64,000 nt of DNA from Planctopirus ephydatiae (GCF_007752345.1 NZ_CP036299.1:1302001-1366000), one strand, 5' to 3'; positions 6,786-14,150 are shown, counted from the stretch's first letter. Program-made: numbers and translations. The notes: generated from the sequence alone by a model not told the origin.

Positions 6786-6933
6786 AGCACTTGACTGCCG
6801 GTTCGGAGTACATGGTTTAGCAGGTTCGATTCCCGCCCGGTCCACTCATTGATGTCACAATGGGCCGGAACCTTGACGGTCGCCTGGCGTCTGTCGAGGG
6901 AATATCTCTGGCCACAACCTCGTCAGGTGTTTT
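6786..6933 (+). ncRNA. Y-RNA-like RNA 2 (permuted tRNA module)
   Basis: It starts 6 bases after RNA 1. The outer stem AGCACTTGAC (6786-6795) pairs with GTCAGGTGTT (6922-6931) using two G-U pairs, and a T-run follows to 6933. Then TGCC, inner stem GGTT (6800-6803)/AACC (6916-6919), the shared GGAGTACATG, T-arm GCAGG-TTCGATT-CCCGC (one mismatch), acceptor strand CCGGTCCA (6837-6844), a 16-base loop again with TTGATGT, and TGGGCCGG (6861-6868). The D-arm is less clear. Compared with RNA 1 nearly every stem has changed sequence but still pairs, which supports a conserved structure. It ends 8 bases before the endonuclease V start. Confidence 0.65.
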
Positions 6934-6941
6934 AGTTAAAG

Positions 6942-7481
6942 GTGGAGATTGTGATCGCTTGCGTCGACGTCGGATATCACGTGCAATCTGCGCTGGCTGC
7001 GTGCGTAACAATCTCCGATTGGAAGGCAGAATTGCCACAGGGGAGTCACACTGTAGAGATTCCGAGCATCGAAGATTACGTCCCTGGAGAATTTTACAAA
7101 CGCGAACTGCCATGCATAAAGGCAGTACTGAATCAGCTTGTTGCCAAACCAAGCCTTATCGTTGTCGACGGATACGTATGGCTCGATGCCAACGGAAAAA
7201 GGGGGTTGGGTGCTCACCTGTTCGAGTTACTTGAAGGTCAAGTCCCGGTGATCGGTGTGGCCAAGACTTCGTTTGCGACAGCGACAAACGCTATTGAAGT
7301 TTATCGGGGGAAAAGTTTGAGACCGCTCTGGATAACAGCCGTTGGAACTGATGAAAGCGAAGCGGCAAGGTGTGTGAGCGAGATGCACGGAAGTTACAGG
7401 ATTCCCACGATTCTCTCACTTGTCGATCGTCTGAGCAGAAGTGGAGCCGAGCCGATTTCGCAAAATCAGGATGATGCATGA
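6942..7481 (+). CDS. Divergent endonuclease V-like protein
   Basis: 179 residues from a GTG; a second GTG at 6951 is also possible, and the start is not certain. The pattern is that of endonuclease V (Nfi): CVDVGY with D9, DYVPGEFYKRELPCI with E55, LIVVDGYVWLD with D76, GLGAHLFELL and PVIGVAKT. These match the DxG, PYIPGFLSFRE, FVDGHG and GVAKK blocks of E. coli Nfi, including the metal-binding D-E-D. It is shorter than E. coli Nfi (223), lacking the N-terminal helices, and lacks the usual histidine near the end (family TGHRVS, here VGTDES). EndoV enzymes cut DNA or RNA next to inosine; human EndoV prefers RNA. With Ro60, Y RNAs and tRNA-like units around it, an RNA substrate is a reasonable inference. 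Confidence 0.75.
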   Translation: MEIVIACVDVGYHVQSALAACVTISDWKAELPQGSHTVEIPSIEDYVPGEFYKRELPCIKAVLNQLVAKPSLIVVDGYVWLDANGKRGLGAHLFELLEGQVPVIGVAKTSFATATNAIEVYRGKSLRPLWITAVGTDESEAARCVSEMHGSYRIPTILSLVDRLSRSGAEPISQNQDDA

Positions 7482-7593
7482 ACCAACGCCAGCGCTGGAG
7501 CTTGCTATAGCTACGGATCTGCGTGTTCGGATCATCCCCTTGAACGACACTGCCAGGATCGTCGATCTCATGGATTACCAGTTGTATGACTGA
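7471..7593 (+). CDS. Possible 40-residue protein overlapping the endonuclease V stop
   Basis: ATGATG at 7471 opens a frame of 40 codons to the TGA at 7591, overlapping the last 11 bases of the endonuclease V gene. The product has coding-like composition: MMHEPTPALELAIATDLRV, then IIPLNDTARIVDLMDYQLYD, acidic with a predicted beta-alpha feel. No clear ribosome site is present, so it would depend on translational coupling. A strong hairpin follows 9 bases after the stop. I know no homolog. Confidence 0.4.
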   Translation: MMHEPTPALELAIATDLRVRIIPLNDTARIVDLMDYQLYD

Positions 7594-7601
7594 AGTGAAT
7601 A

Positions 7602-7621
7602 GAGCCGGCTTGTGCCGGCTC
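7602..7621 (+). terminator. Hairpin after the endonuclease V gene pair
   Basis: GAGCCGGC (7602-7609) pairs perfectly with GCCGGCTC (7614-7621) over a TTGT loop. No T-run follows, so it may stabilise the transcript end rather than terminate alone. Confidence 0.5.
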
Positions 7622-7811
7622 GCGATGAGCCATTCATTCAGTCTGCAGGCCAACACATCCGTATCTCTGAGGTCCTTGCTTTGACCAGGTTCGACGCGAT
7701 GCCGACGAAGACGGTTACTTTCGGGCGCAGAGACGCCTGCAGATTGCTATCGTCTCGCATTTCGGTCGCCCCGCTAATCTCTTTCACTTTACCTTTTGTC
7801 CCTTATTCTAC
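7622..7811. other. Gap between endonuclease V pair and the Trp-like unit
   Basis: Nothing convincing. A TTCGACG near 7689 resembles a T-loop but has no stem. Confidence 0.3.
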
Positions 7812-7881
7812 AGGAATGTTCGCCTGGGAGCGGACTCGGCCTCCAAAACCGATGGACAGTGTTCGAATCACTGCGTTCCTG
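7812..7881 (+). tRNA. tRNA-Trp(CCA)-like outlier
   Basis: Acceptor AGGAATG/CGTTCCT with discriminator G (as in bacterial tRNA-Trp), D-arm CGC-CTGGGA-GCG, anticodon arm TCGGC-CTCCAAA-ACCGA (CCA; C31-A39 mismatch, three bases instead of one before the stem), T-arm CAGTG-TTCGAAT-CACTG perfect. It is separated from the main array by the slipin, Y-RNA-like and endonuclease V genes but has the same type of single-position lesions. Confidence 0.55.
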
Positions 7882-7907
7882 CTGATGCATTTCGGAGCAA
7901 TTAAGGG

Positions 7908-9272
7908 TCACTCTTGTTCGTCTTCAAAAAAGAATTCAGTTTGAGTAGGCGAGTCATCATCGTCATCGTCAAACCTTTCGAGCGGGTCCAGAATTTCTTC
8001 GCTGAGCTCAGCACGGTCAACCTTGGCAAGCGCGAAAAGCAAACCTGCATCAGTAATTCGTAGCCTCTGTGAATTTGAATCATAAAAAAGAAATGGTGAA
8101 GCCGACTCATCCTGCAAGGCTGGCAATCTCTTCAATAAATGAGCAACATCACTTATTCGTATCATCTCCTTGTCCGGCCTACGATGAATTTCCCTAATCT
8201 TTTCGAGAAGATGCCCTCTGGTAATGCCACTTGTCAGTTCGCTGAATGGTACACTAAGAAGGACCTTCACCAAGTAATATGGCAAAGTAAGAGGTTCACC
8301 ACCACCCTCCCTTCGATCCGCTCGGCTCTTACCAGAAATACTTTCAAGGACCGTGAGAAGCCGACCTCTTTGGTCTTCCGCCTTCTTTGCTAATGTCTCA
8401 TCTATCGTGTAGGTTGACTCCAAGTCTCTTTGTACAATAGACGTCTCATTAACTCCATTGAGTTTGCAGTATGTTCGCAAAAACTCCTGCACCATACCAA
8501 CATTTCCATAAGAATTCGCCATAAATACATGCCGAGCCTTTTCAGGAATCACAACATTCAAGTGTTCCTGTCCTACGTCGATCACCTTACCAAAATCAGA
8601 GTGTTCCCAAGGTTCAACGGCTACTTCCGCGACGCGATCCTGAAGGTCAGGATTTAAAACAAGCAAATGATTTGACTCTCGCCAAACACCCAAGATGATG
8701 AAACGAAGAGACATCTCGTGAAACGTTTTGAGGTCAAAGGAAAGAAGCCTCTGAATGTCTTTACGCAAGTAATGGAAATTCTCAAGCACAACAAACTTAT
8801 CAAAGTTAGCTGCATCGAGCATACTGGCTACCACTTGGGCGTCAGATAGGTCCACATCCACGAACTCGGATGTTCCTATCCTTGAGGTTTCCTGTTCCCC
8901 ACCAACCTCAGTTCCAACTTTTGCTTCACCGAAAACGGGGACCTTGGCCTTTATACTCCAGCTTGCCTTTCCACCTAACTTACTCGATACATTGATCTGT
9001 TCCGACGACTCAATTTGAATGCCGGCCTTTCTCAAGATGTGTTGATAAATGCTCTCTGGAGTAGTTTTCGGACTACAACGATATATTTCACATTTCGCTT
9101 CATCAACATGCTTCTGACGAAGGGCGGTTTTACCTTGTTTGGATGCCCCATAAATAAGAATGTGGTGGTCACTACCCACAGCATCAACGAAACTGCCATC
9201 TACATCAGAACGTTCGATGTAACTAAGAACCGGTTTCGTTGCAATTCCAAATACTTCTTCTAACCTTGCCAT
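7908..9272 (-). CDS. P-loop ATPase of AAA/STAND type with acidic tail
   Basis: 454 residues from the ATG at 9272. The frame stays open to 9413, but the extra N-terminus is Cys-rich and unlike coding sequence. MARLEEVFGI fits the start of a family I recall beginning with a VFGI...YVERxxVDGxF pattern; there is no ribosome site, so the start is a judgement. Walker A is GASKQGKT (42-49) in YGASKQGKTAL; Walker B is VVLEN (161-165). A helical C-terminal half (about 230-430) may be a winged-helix/sensor part, ending in DDDDDD and EDEQE. Such ATPases often act as signal switches in conflict or stress systems. It points opposite to the endonuclease V and Ro genes, between them. Its partner is unknown. 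Confidence 0.7.
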   Translation of the reverse strand: MARLEEVFGIATKPVLSYIERSDVDGSFVDAVGSDHHILIYGASKQGKTALRQKHVDEAKCEIYRCSPKTTPESIYQHILRKAGIQIESSEQINVSSKLGGKASWSIKAKVPVFGEAKVGTEVGGEQETSRIGTSEFVDVDLSDAQVVASMLDAANFDKFVVLENFHYLRKDIQRLLSFDLKTFHEMSLRFIILGVWRESNHLLVLNPDLQDRVAEVAVEPWEHSDFGKVIDVGQEHLNVVIPEKARHVFMANSYGNVGMVQEFLRTYCKLNGVNETSIVQRDLESTYTIDETLAKKAEDQRGRLLTVLESISGKSRADRREGGGEPLTLPYYLVKVLLSVPFSELTSGITRGHLLEKIREIHRRPDKEMIRISDVAHLLKRLPALQDESASPFLFYDSNSQRLRITDAGLLFALAKVDRAELSEEILDPLERFDDDDDDSPTQTEFFFEDEQE

Positions 9273-9564
9273 GGCCGTTGTTATCCGTTGTTCATGCCAG
9301 CAACTTAGTAAACCATCACAGCACAGTGCATTGTCGCACATTTTCGAGACTGTGCAATACACAATGCGGCGACAAGTCCGATTCATGATTTTGGGGCAAC
9401 TATCCGGACTCATGATCTGAGCGTAACCGTATTTTTTGAGAACACTGAATTCTTAGTGATTTGTTAATTTCTTCGTGAACCTTGGCAGAAGTATTGCAGT
9501 CAAGAATCATATGAATGAACAAGCTGAACAGCATGGCGGCGTACTTCATTCTGCTTTGCGATTC
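9273..9564. promoter_or_regulatory. Divergent control region between ATPase and Ro gene
   Basis: About 290 bases that must carry the ATPase promoter (leftward) and that of RNA 3/Ro (rightward). An inverted repeat TTGTCGC (9331) / GCGACAA (9372) is the only clear structure. No convincing sigma-70 or sigma-54 box could be fixed by eye. Confidence 0.35.
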
Positions 9565-9646
9565 TCGTTCGACTGCCGGTTGGGATTACATCTTTAAAGC
9601 AAGATGGCGAAAGCCTTTCTCAACAACCCTTCGTCGAACAGTTTTT
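9565..9646 (+). ncRNA. Y-RNA-like RNA 3 / Ro leader element, no tRNA module
   Basis: GTTCGAC (9567-9573) pairs perfectly with GTCGAAC (9633-9639); next come TGCC opposite CTTC, inner stem GGTTG (9578-9582)/CAACC (9624-9628), the shared GGATTACATC, and a hairpin CATCTT-TAAAGC-AAGATG (9589-9606) with an overlapping GGC-GAAA-GCC. A T-run (9642-9646) follows. It shares the 22-base 5' element of RNAs 1 and 2 without gaps and the 3' YTCGTC, but a small hairpin stands where they carry the tRNA-like module. It ends 19 bases before the Ro start codon, so it is either a separate Y RNA or a Ro-binding leader that lets Ro control its own expression. Confidence 0.65.
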
Positions 9647-9651
9647 AGTTG

Positions 9652-9665
9652 AGGAGATCACTCCT
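9652..9665 (+). promoter_or_regulatory. Ribosome site of Ro gene inside a small hairpin
   Basis: The GAGGAG ribosome site (9651-9656) is followed by ATCA and CTCCT (9661-9665), directly before the ATG at 9666. AGGAG can pair with CTCCT, which would mask the site. This may be chance or a control point together with RNA 3. Confidence 0.4.
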
Positions 9666-11303
9666 ATGGTGAACATGTCTCTATTCGCGAGCTTGTTGGG
9701 ACGACTCCCGAAGGCCAACGCCGTCAACGAAGCCGGTGGCCTCGCATATCAACTCGAGCCTAAACACGCACTGGCCCAGGTGGCTGCGACCGGTACGTTC
9801 AACAACGCGTTCTATAGAACGGCTGAAACACAGCTCGACGAAGTGCTCAAGTTGATCGACACAGTCGACGACAACCAGTACCTGGCGAAGCTGGCTCTAT
9901 ACGCTCGTGAGAAGGCATTCATGAAAGACATGCCGGCTGCATTGCTGGTCGCGCTGTCAGTTCGTGATACCGAGTTGATGCATCGCGTCTTCGATCGCGT
10001 GGTCGACAACGGTCGCGTTCTGCGAACTGTGTTCCAGATGATTCGCTCAGGTCAGTTCAAGAACAAGGCCGGTAAGAGTCGCGTTGGCTTGTCGAGCTCT
10101 GTGCAGCGCGCCTTCCAGCGTTGGCTAAACACCGCCTCGGTTGGAAAGCTGTTGAGCGCATCGATCGGTAACGATCCGAGCTTGCGGGATATCCTGCGTA
10201 TGGCTCGACCGACACCGAAGGACAACGCCCACCGGGCGATGTTCGGTTGGTTGACTGATAAGAGCATCGACAAGTGGGCACCCGCCACGGAAGCCGACCT
10301 GCCGGTGGAAGTTCAGTCGCTGATCGCGTACCGCAACTCGGAAAGCGAAGAAGCACAGACCTTGATCGCTGGTGGACTCGACAACGTCCGTTGGGACTTG
10401 TTGTCCGATGCCGCCAGGGGACCGAAGGTTTGGGCTGCACTGGCTCGCAAGATGGGTCCGCAGGCACTGCGTATGAACTTGAACACTTTGCTGCGACACG
10501 ATGTGCTCGCCACAAGTGCGATGGTAAATTACGTCGCTGACCGGATCGCTGACGAGTCGGAGATTCGCCGATCGAAGCAGTTCCCGTACCAGTACTTTGC
10601 TGCGTACTTGAACGCAGACGACAATGTTCCGCAGAAGATCAAGTCGGCTCTGCATAAGGCCGCCGAGATCGCCTGTGGAAACGTACCGGAATTGCCGGGA
10701 CCGGTGGTGATTGGTCTGGATACGTCTGGATCGATGAGCTGTGCAGTCACAGGCAACCGTGGACGAGGTGCAACTTCGAAGATGCGCTGCATCGACGTGG
10801 CCGCACTGTTCGCCGCAGCAATCCTTAGACGTAACCCGGACAGCGTTGTGATTCCGTTCGATACGTCGGCCTACGATGCGAAGATCGATCCGCACGATTC
10901 GATCCTGAGCATCGCTGAGCGGTTGGCAAAGTACGGCGGTGGCGGAACCGATTGTTCGCTGCCGCTGGTCGCTGCCAACCAGAAGTATGCGAAGCGCAAG
11001 TTCGCTGGCGTCGTTCTCGTCAGCGACAACGAGAGCTGGGTCGGAACAGGACGGCACGGTTCAACAGGTGTGATGACGGCTTGGGAAGCCTTCGTTTCCA
11101 ACCAGCGCAAACTGGCAGGTAAACAAGCGACTCCGAAGCTGGTCAACATCGATCTGCAGCCGTACCAGACGGTTCAGGCGTGCGAACGAGCGGACATTAT
11201 GAACATCGGTGGCTTCAGTGACTCCGTCTTCAACGTGATCAGCACGTTCCTCGCCAATGACAACCAGCGATTCGTCGCAGAAGTCGAAGCGATCGAACTG
11301 TAA
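9666..11303 (+). CDS. rsr: Ro60 / Rsr ortholog (TROVE + vWA domain RNA-binding protein)
   Basis: 545 residues, the usual length for bacterial Ro. Residues 1-~345 are the helical TROVE ring ([20 protein letters not shown] and [12 protein letters not shown] are typical). Residues ~346-545 are a von Willebrand A domain with a complete MIDAS, DTSGS (352-356), then [21 protein letters not shown] and [12 protein letters not shown], the usual Ro vWA signature. Ro proteins bind misfolded RNAs in the ring and Y RNAs outside; in Deinococcus, Rsr with a Y RNA and PNPase degrades structured RNA. The start has GAGGAG 9 bases upstream; an ATG at 9675 is an alternative. The leader holds Y-RNA-like RNA 3, and RNAs 1 and 2 lie 2.7 kb upstream. 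A strong terminator follows. Confidence 0.95.
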   Translation: MVNMSLFASLLGRLPKANAVNEAGGLAYQLEPKHALAQVAATGTFNNAFYRTAETQLDEVLKLIDTVDDNQYLAKLALYAREKAFMKDMPAALLVALSVRDTELMHRVFDRVVDNGRVLRTVFQMIRSGQFKNKAGKSRVGLSSSVQRAFQRWLNTASVGKLLSASIGNDPSLRDILRMARPTPKDNAHRAMFGWLTDKSIDKWAPATEADLPVEVQSLIAYRNSESEEAQTLIAGGLDNVRWDLLSDAARGPKVWAALARKMGPQALRMNLNTLLRHDVLATSAMVNYVADRIADESEIRRSKQFPYQYFAAYLNADDNVPQKIKSALHKAAEIACGNVPELPGPVVIGLDTSGSMSCAVTGNRGRGATSKMRCIDVAALFAAAILRRNPDSVVIPFDTSAYDAKIDPHDSILSIAERLAKYGGGGTDCSLPLVAANQKYAKRKFAGVVLVSDNESWVGTGRHGSTGVMTAWEAFVSNQRKLAGKQATPKLVNIDLQPYQTVQACERADIMNIGGFSDSVFNVISTFLANDNQRFVAEVEAIEL

Positions 11304-11343
11304 ACGCGAATTGGACTCCGGTCCATTTGCTGTATACTCAAGC

Positions 11344-11381
11344 GAACACCCGCGGGTCGCAATTCCGGCTCGCGGGTGTTC
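11344..11381 (+). terminator. Terminator of the Ro gene
   Basis: GAACACCCGCG (11344-11354) pairs with CGCGGGTGTTC (11371-11381), followed by TCATTTGTT. Eleven base pairs, 40 bases after the Ro stop. Confidence 0.75.
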
Positions 11382-11818
11382 TCATTTGTTGAATAAAACA
11401 CAGCAGAGAACCACTTAATGGAAGACTCAGCGGATCCAAACATCAAACAAGTCATCGTTATGCGACATGACCTAAAGATTCGCCGTGGAGAGTAGAACGC
11501 TCAAAGCACGCGTACTTCGCTGGCATATCCCACACGTCGGCTCGAGAATTCCAGCTCGATAAGCTTGGATGAATTCTCACCTATCATTAAGTATGGATTG
11601 GCGGATCGTTGGCAAAAGTCTGCCTTCGCAGTCGTAGCGATGAAGAGTTCGATCACGTGAGCGCTGGTGCTTCTTCCCAGTGAGAGCGTTAGTTTTGTAG
11701 CCACAAGGCTGATGTTTTTGGTGAGATCCGTGCATAGGATGAACCGGCTAATACAGATCGCTGATTGTTGCCGCGAGGCTGGCTGGCCTCTGTGGATGTT
11801 CTCGATAAGGGAAGTGGC
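11382..11818. other. Gap between Ro and the AlkD-like gene
   Basis: About 430 bases with no supportable gene; the minus-strand frames here lack ribosome sites and family patterns. The ribosome site AAGGGAAG of the next gene is at its right end. Confidence 0.4.
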
Positions 11819-12523
11819 ATGACCGCAGAACAAATCGTGGCACAACTCCGGAAGCTGGGGAGCGAAGGGACGGCAAAGGTTCTTCGCAATCATGGTGCTC
11901 ATGATCCTTGCCTTGGGGTCAAAATCGGCGACATGAAGCCCCTGCAGAAGCAGATCAAAAAGAACTATGCGCTATCGCTGGAGCTCTATGACACGGGCAT
12001 TTACGACGCCATGTATCTCGCCGGATTGATTGCAGAGCCAGAACTGATGACAAAGAAGGATCTGACAGGCTGGGTGAAGACAGCGTCCAAGCCGATCGCC
12101 AGTTATGTCGTCGGCCCGACTGCGGCTGGCAGTCCAGCGGGTTGGAACATCGCGCTGGCCTGGATCAAGTCCAGGAAGGAAATTGAGAATATCGCCGGTT
12201 GGGCCACTCTTTCTGCGATGGCCAGTATTTACTCTGACGAGAAACTTGACCTCGCTGAGTATCAACGATTACTGGCCGAGGTCGAGAGCACAATCCATGC
12301 GGCGAAGGATGCCGTACGCTACCAGATGAACTCATTTGTCATCTCAGTGGGAAGTTATCTCTGCCCCTTAACCGACGTGGCGATCGAAACCGGAAATCGA
12401 ATCGGTCGGTTGAAAGTCGATGTGGGCGACACCAACTGCAATGTCCCGTTTGCGCCCGAGTACATTGAAAAAGTGAAGGCTCGCGGCAACCTTGGAAAAA
12501 AGCGCAAGTCTGCCATGTGTTGA
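11819..12523 (+). CDS. AlkD-like DNA alkylation repair (HEAT-repeat) protein
   Basis: 234 residues. The ATG at 11819 has AAGGGAAG upstream and starts MTAEQIVAQLRKLGSEGTAK, followed by RNHGAHDPCLGVKIGDMKPLQKQIKKN, the pattern of the AlkD/PF08713 family near its N-terminus. The rest is alpha-helical with Trp-rich repeats (GWVKTASKPIA, GWNIALAWIK, GWATLSAM). AlkD proteins wrap around DNA with HEAT-like repeats and remove N3/N7-alkylated bases; many relatives lack proven activity and some may bind other nucleic acids. The C-terminus is Lys/Arg rich (NLGKKRKSAMC). Located downstream of Ro on the same strand behind a terminator, so probably its own unit. Its link to the RNA locus is only by position. 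Confidence 0.75.
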   Translation: MTAEQIVAQLRKLGSEGTAKVLRNHGAHDPCLGVKIGDMKPLQKQIKKNYALSLELYDTGIYDAMYLAGLIAEPELMTKKDLTGWVKTASKPIASYVVGPTAAGSPAGWNIALAWIKSRKEIENIAGWATLSAMASIYSDEKLDLAEYQRLLAEVESTIHAAKDAVRYQMNSFVISVGSYLCPLTDVAIETGNRIGRLKVDVGDTNCNVPFAPEYIEKVKARGNLGKKRKSAMC

Positions 12524-12526
12524 TGA

Positions 12527-12836
12527 CCCAGCACGTTTTGTGTGAGTTACTTATCGAGATCACAAAGCTGCCTCGTCCCCGGCATTCCGGAAGCTCAATT
12601 TTCCGCACGCAAGTCCACCAAGGGCGTGGTGCAACCTCTTGCGGGATCTGCATACGCTGCTCTCACAGTTGGGGCGGGAACAACAGCGATCGAATGGGAA
12701 TCACTTCGACTCGAAACTGCCCTGAGGGATAACAGCCCAGATCACCTGCGGCGGCCGCTTTGGGCGGCCGTCAAGTGCAGCGGCTGGTTCGTCATGCGTT
12801 TGTCTCACAACCAGCAACACTCACCGGTGGCCGGGG
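12527..12836. other. Intergenic, no gene seen
   Basis: No convincing coding frame. It contains a GC-rich inverted repeat, GCGGCCGCTTTGGGCGGCCG around 12750-12770, which may terminate flanking transcripts. Confidence 0.35.
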
Positions 12837-13244
12837 TCAATTGCTCGGCAACTCGAAGTTGACCCCCGGCAGTACGACGTACACGTCGCCGGCGGTGAGA
12901 GCGGACGCCTTCTTGAAGCCGGGCTTGAGTTTGATCGTAGATCCCTTCTTGAACTGGTCGCCCTGCCGGTACTGGTTGCCTTGAAGGAAGATGCCGTTGC
13001 TCGGATGAGCTACCAGTTCGATGGCCACCGTGCCATCGCCGACGAACAACTTCTGACCTTCAACGGACCCGTCATTCGACTCCAGTTCGACTGTGAAGCC
13101 GCTCTTTCGTTCAACGTAACTGAGCGTAATGTCCTGGTCCGGCAAGCGCACCTGAACCACTCTGCCGTCGATCGAATCCGCCGAGGCGGGCGGAACGGCT
13201 GCGAGTGAGACACCAGCGAACACCACCGCGAAAAATAAACGCAT
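12837..13244 (-). CDS. Small secreted protein of unknown function
   Basis: 135 residues from the ATG at 13244, preceded by GGAGAG seven bases upstream. The signal peptide is MRLFFAVVFAGVSLAAVPPASA. The mature part is beta-rich and looks like a small barrel or sandwich (DGRVVQVRLPDQDITLSYVE, GFTVELESNDGSVEGQKLFVG, then TIKLKPGFKKASALTAGDVYVVLPG). I do not know the family. It stands alone between unrelated genes. Confidence 0.6.
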   Translation of the reverse strand: MRLFFAVVFAGVSLAAVPPASADSIDGRVVQVRLPDQDITLSYVERKSGFTVELESNDGSVEGQKLFVGDGTVAIELVAHPSNGIFLQGNQYRQGDQFKKGSTIKLKPGFKKASALTAGDVYVVLPGVNFELPSN

Positions 13245-13415
13245 GAGTACTCTCCATTGCGCCCGGGCGACCAGTGCCGTGCCACCAGAAACGCCCACTA
13301 TTGCAGAACGACCAATATCAGCCGATTGCCGCGACCAACTTTGAAATGTGCATGCAGCTCATTGGCAATTCGGCTGCATCTTTTTGTTCGTTTTGCGTTG
13401 TTCTTGTAATGCGAT

Positions 13416-13718
13416 TCAGTCTTCAACGGCGGTGACGACACCCAACACATTGGTGCGGTCCGCCCAGCCATTGATCTTGCCGATGTTATTCCCAATTAAG
13501 AAGCGATCATCTGAAATATCTCTCACGATGTGAAGGATGTAGTTTCCTTTCCATCGAATAAACACCACGTCGTCAATTTTCACTGCGTCTGCCGAGATCG
13601 GGGAAATCGTCACCAATTGACCACTCTCGATTCGGCCTCGCATCGAACCGCCCACAGGTCGAACCTGTGCCGCCCCTCCAGCTTGCAAGTTATTGATTGC
13701 GTCTTTCACCCAACTCAC
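13416..13718 (-). CDS. Small S24/S26-like peptidase-fold protein
   Basis: 100 residues, GTG start. RPVGGSMRGRIESGQLVTISPI resembles the catalytic serine region of signal peptidase I/LexA-type enzymes (a Ser-Met in GGSM), followed by KIDDVVFIRWKGNYILHIVRDI and LIGNNIGKINGW, the beta-strands of the same fold. There is no transmembrane anchor and the general-base lysine is not obvious, so activity is doubtful. Short stand-alone S24/S26-like proteins occur in several bacteria as possible regulators. The ribosome site is weak, so the start is uncertain. Confidence 0.55.
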   Translation of the reverse strand: MSWVKDAINNLQAGGAAQVRPVGGSMRGRIESGQLVTISPISADAVKIDDVVFIRWKGNYILHIVRDISDDRFLIGNNIGKINGWADRTNVLGVVTAVED

Positions 13719-13988
13719 AGGATCTCACGATCAACCAAATGCGAACAAGTATTTGACCTCCGAAGTGCGGTAGAATTTTACCGCACTTCGAAGGTGTCGT
13801 ATGGACGTGTCGAAATTGAATTGTCAAAGTGCAAATCGAACCGTGACGGAGCGATGACCGGATTTCCTTGCTTCGCTGCACAAGGCTCCTGTGCTCTACC
13901 GCAGTCCTCTGTTATCTTGCAGTTTTCACAATCGCGACTTGACCCGTCGCTAGTCACATCCACAACTCGCTCTGGTGGAGAACCGGTG

Positions 13989-14150
13989 ATGAAGATCGCT
14001 AATAAGAAACTCCTGCGCGTTAAATTCGACACGGCCTGGACTGAGAAGAAAGTGGACAAGGCCTTCTATGAGGTCAGGGGCAAGTCCTCCGATGGGAAGA
14101 CACGCGACATCAAGGTCGCTCCCGACAGTACCGTAATGGAAGTTGCCTGA
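13989..14150 (+). CDS. Small basic protein, unknown
   Basis: 53 residues (MKIANKKLLRVKFDT then EKKVDKAFYEVRGKSSDGK). The ATG at 13989 follows GGTGGAGAA, a good ribosome site; the longer upstream frame has none. Its stop TGA shares an A with the ATG of the next gene (TGATG), so the two are translationally coupled. Function unknown. Confidence 0.5.
   Translation: MKIANKKLLRVKFDTAWTEKKVDKAFYEVRGKSSDGKTRDIKVAPDSTVMEVA

Noticed and set aside
6788-6795. CACTTGAC as the vertebrate Y-RNA Ro-site strand CUUGAC
   Set aside because: It lies on the 5' strand and opposite GTCAGG, whereas in vertebrate Y RNAs UUGAC is on the 3' strand opposite CGA; RNAs 1 and 3 do not share it.
7908-9272. ATPase as an RtcR-type regulator of an RNA-repair operon
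   Set aside because: It lacks the CARF and sigma-54 AAA+ GAFTGA features, and no rtcA/rtcB is in the window.
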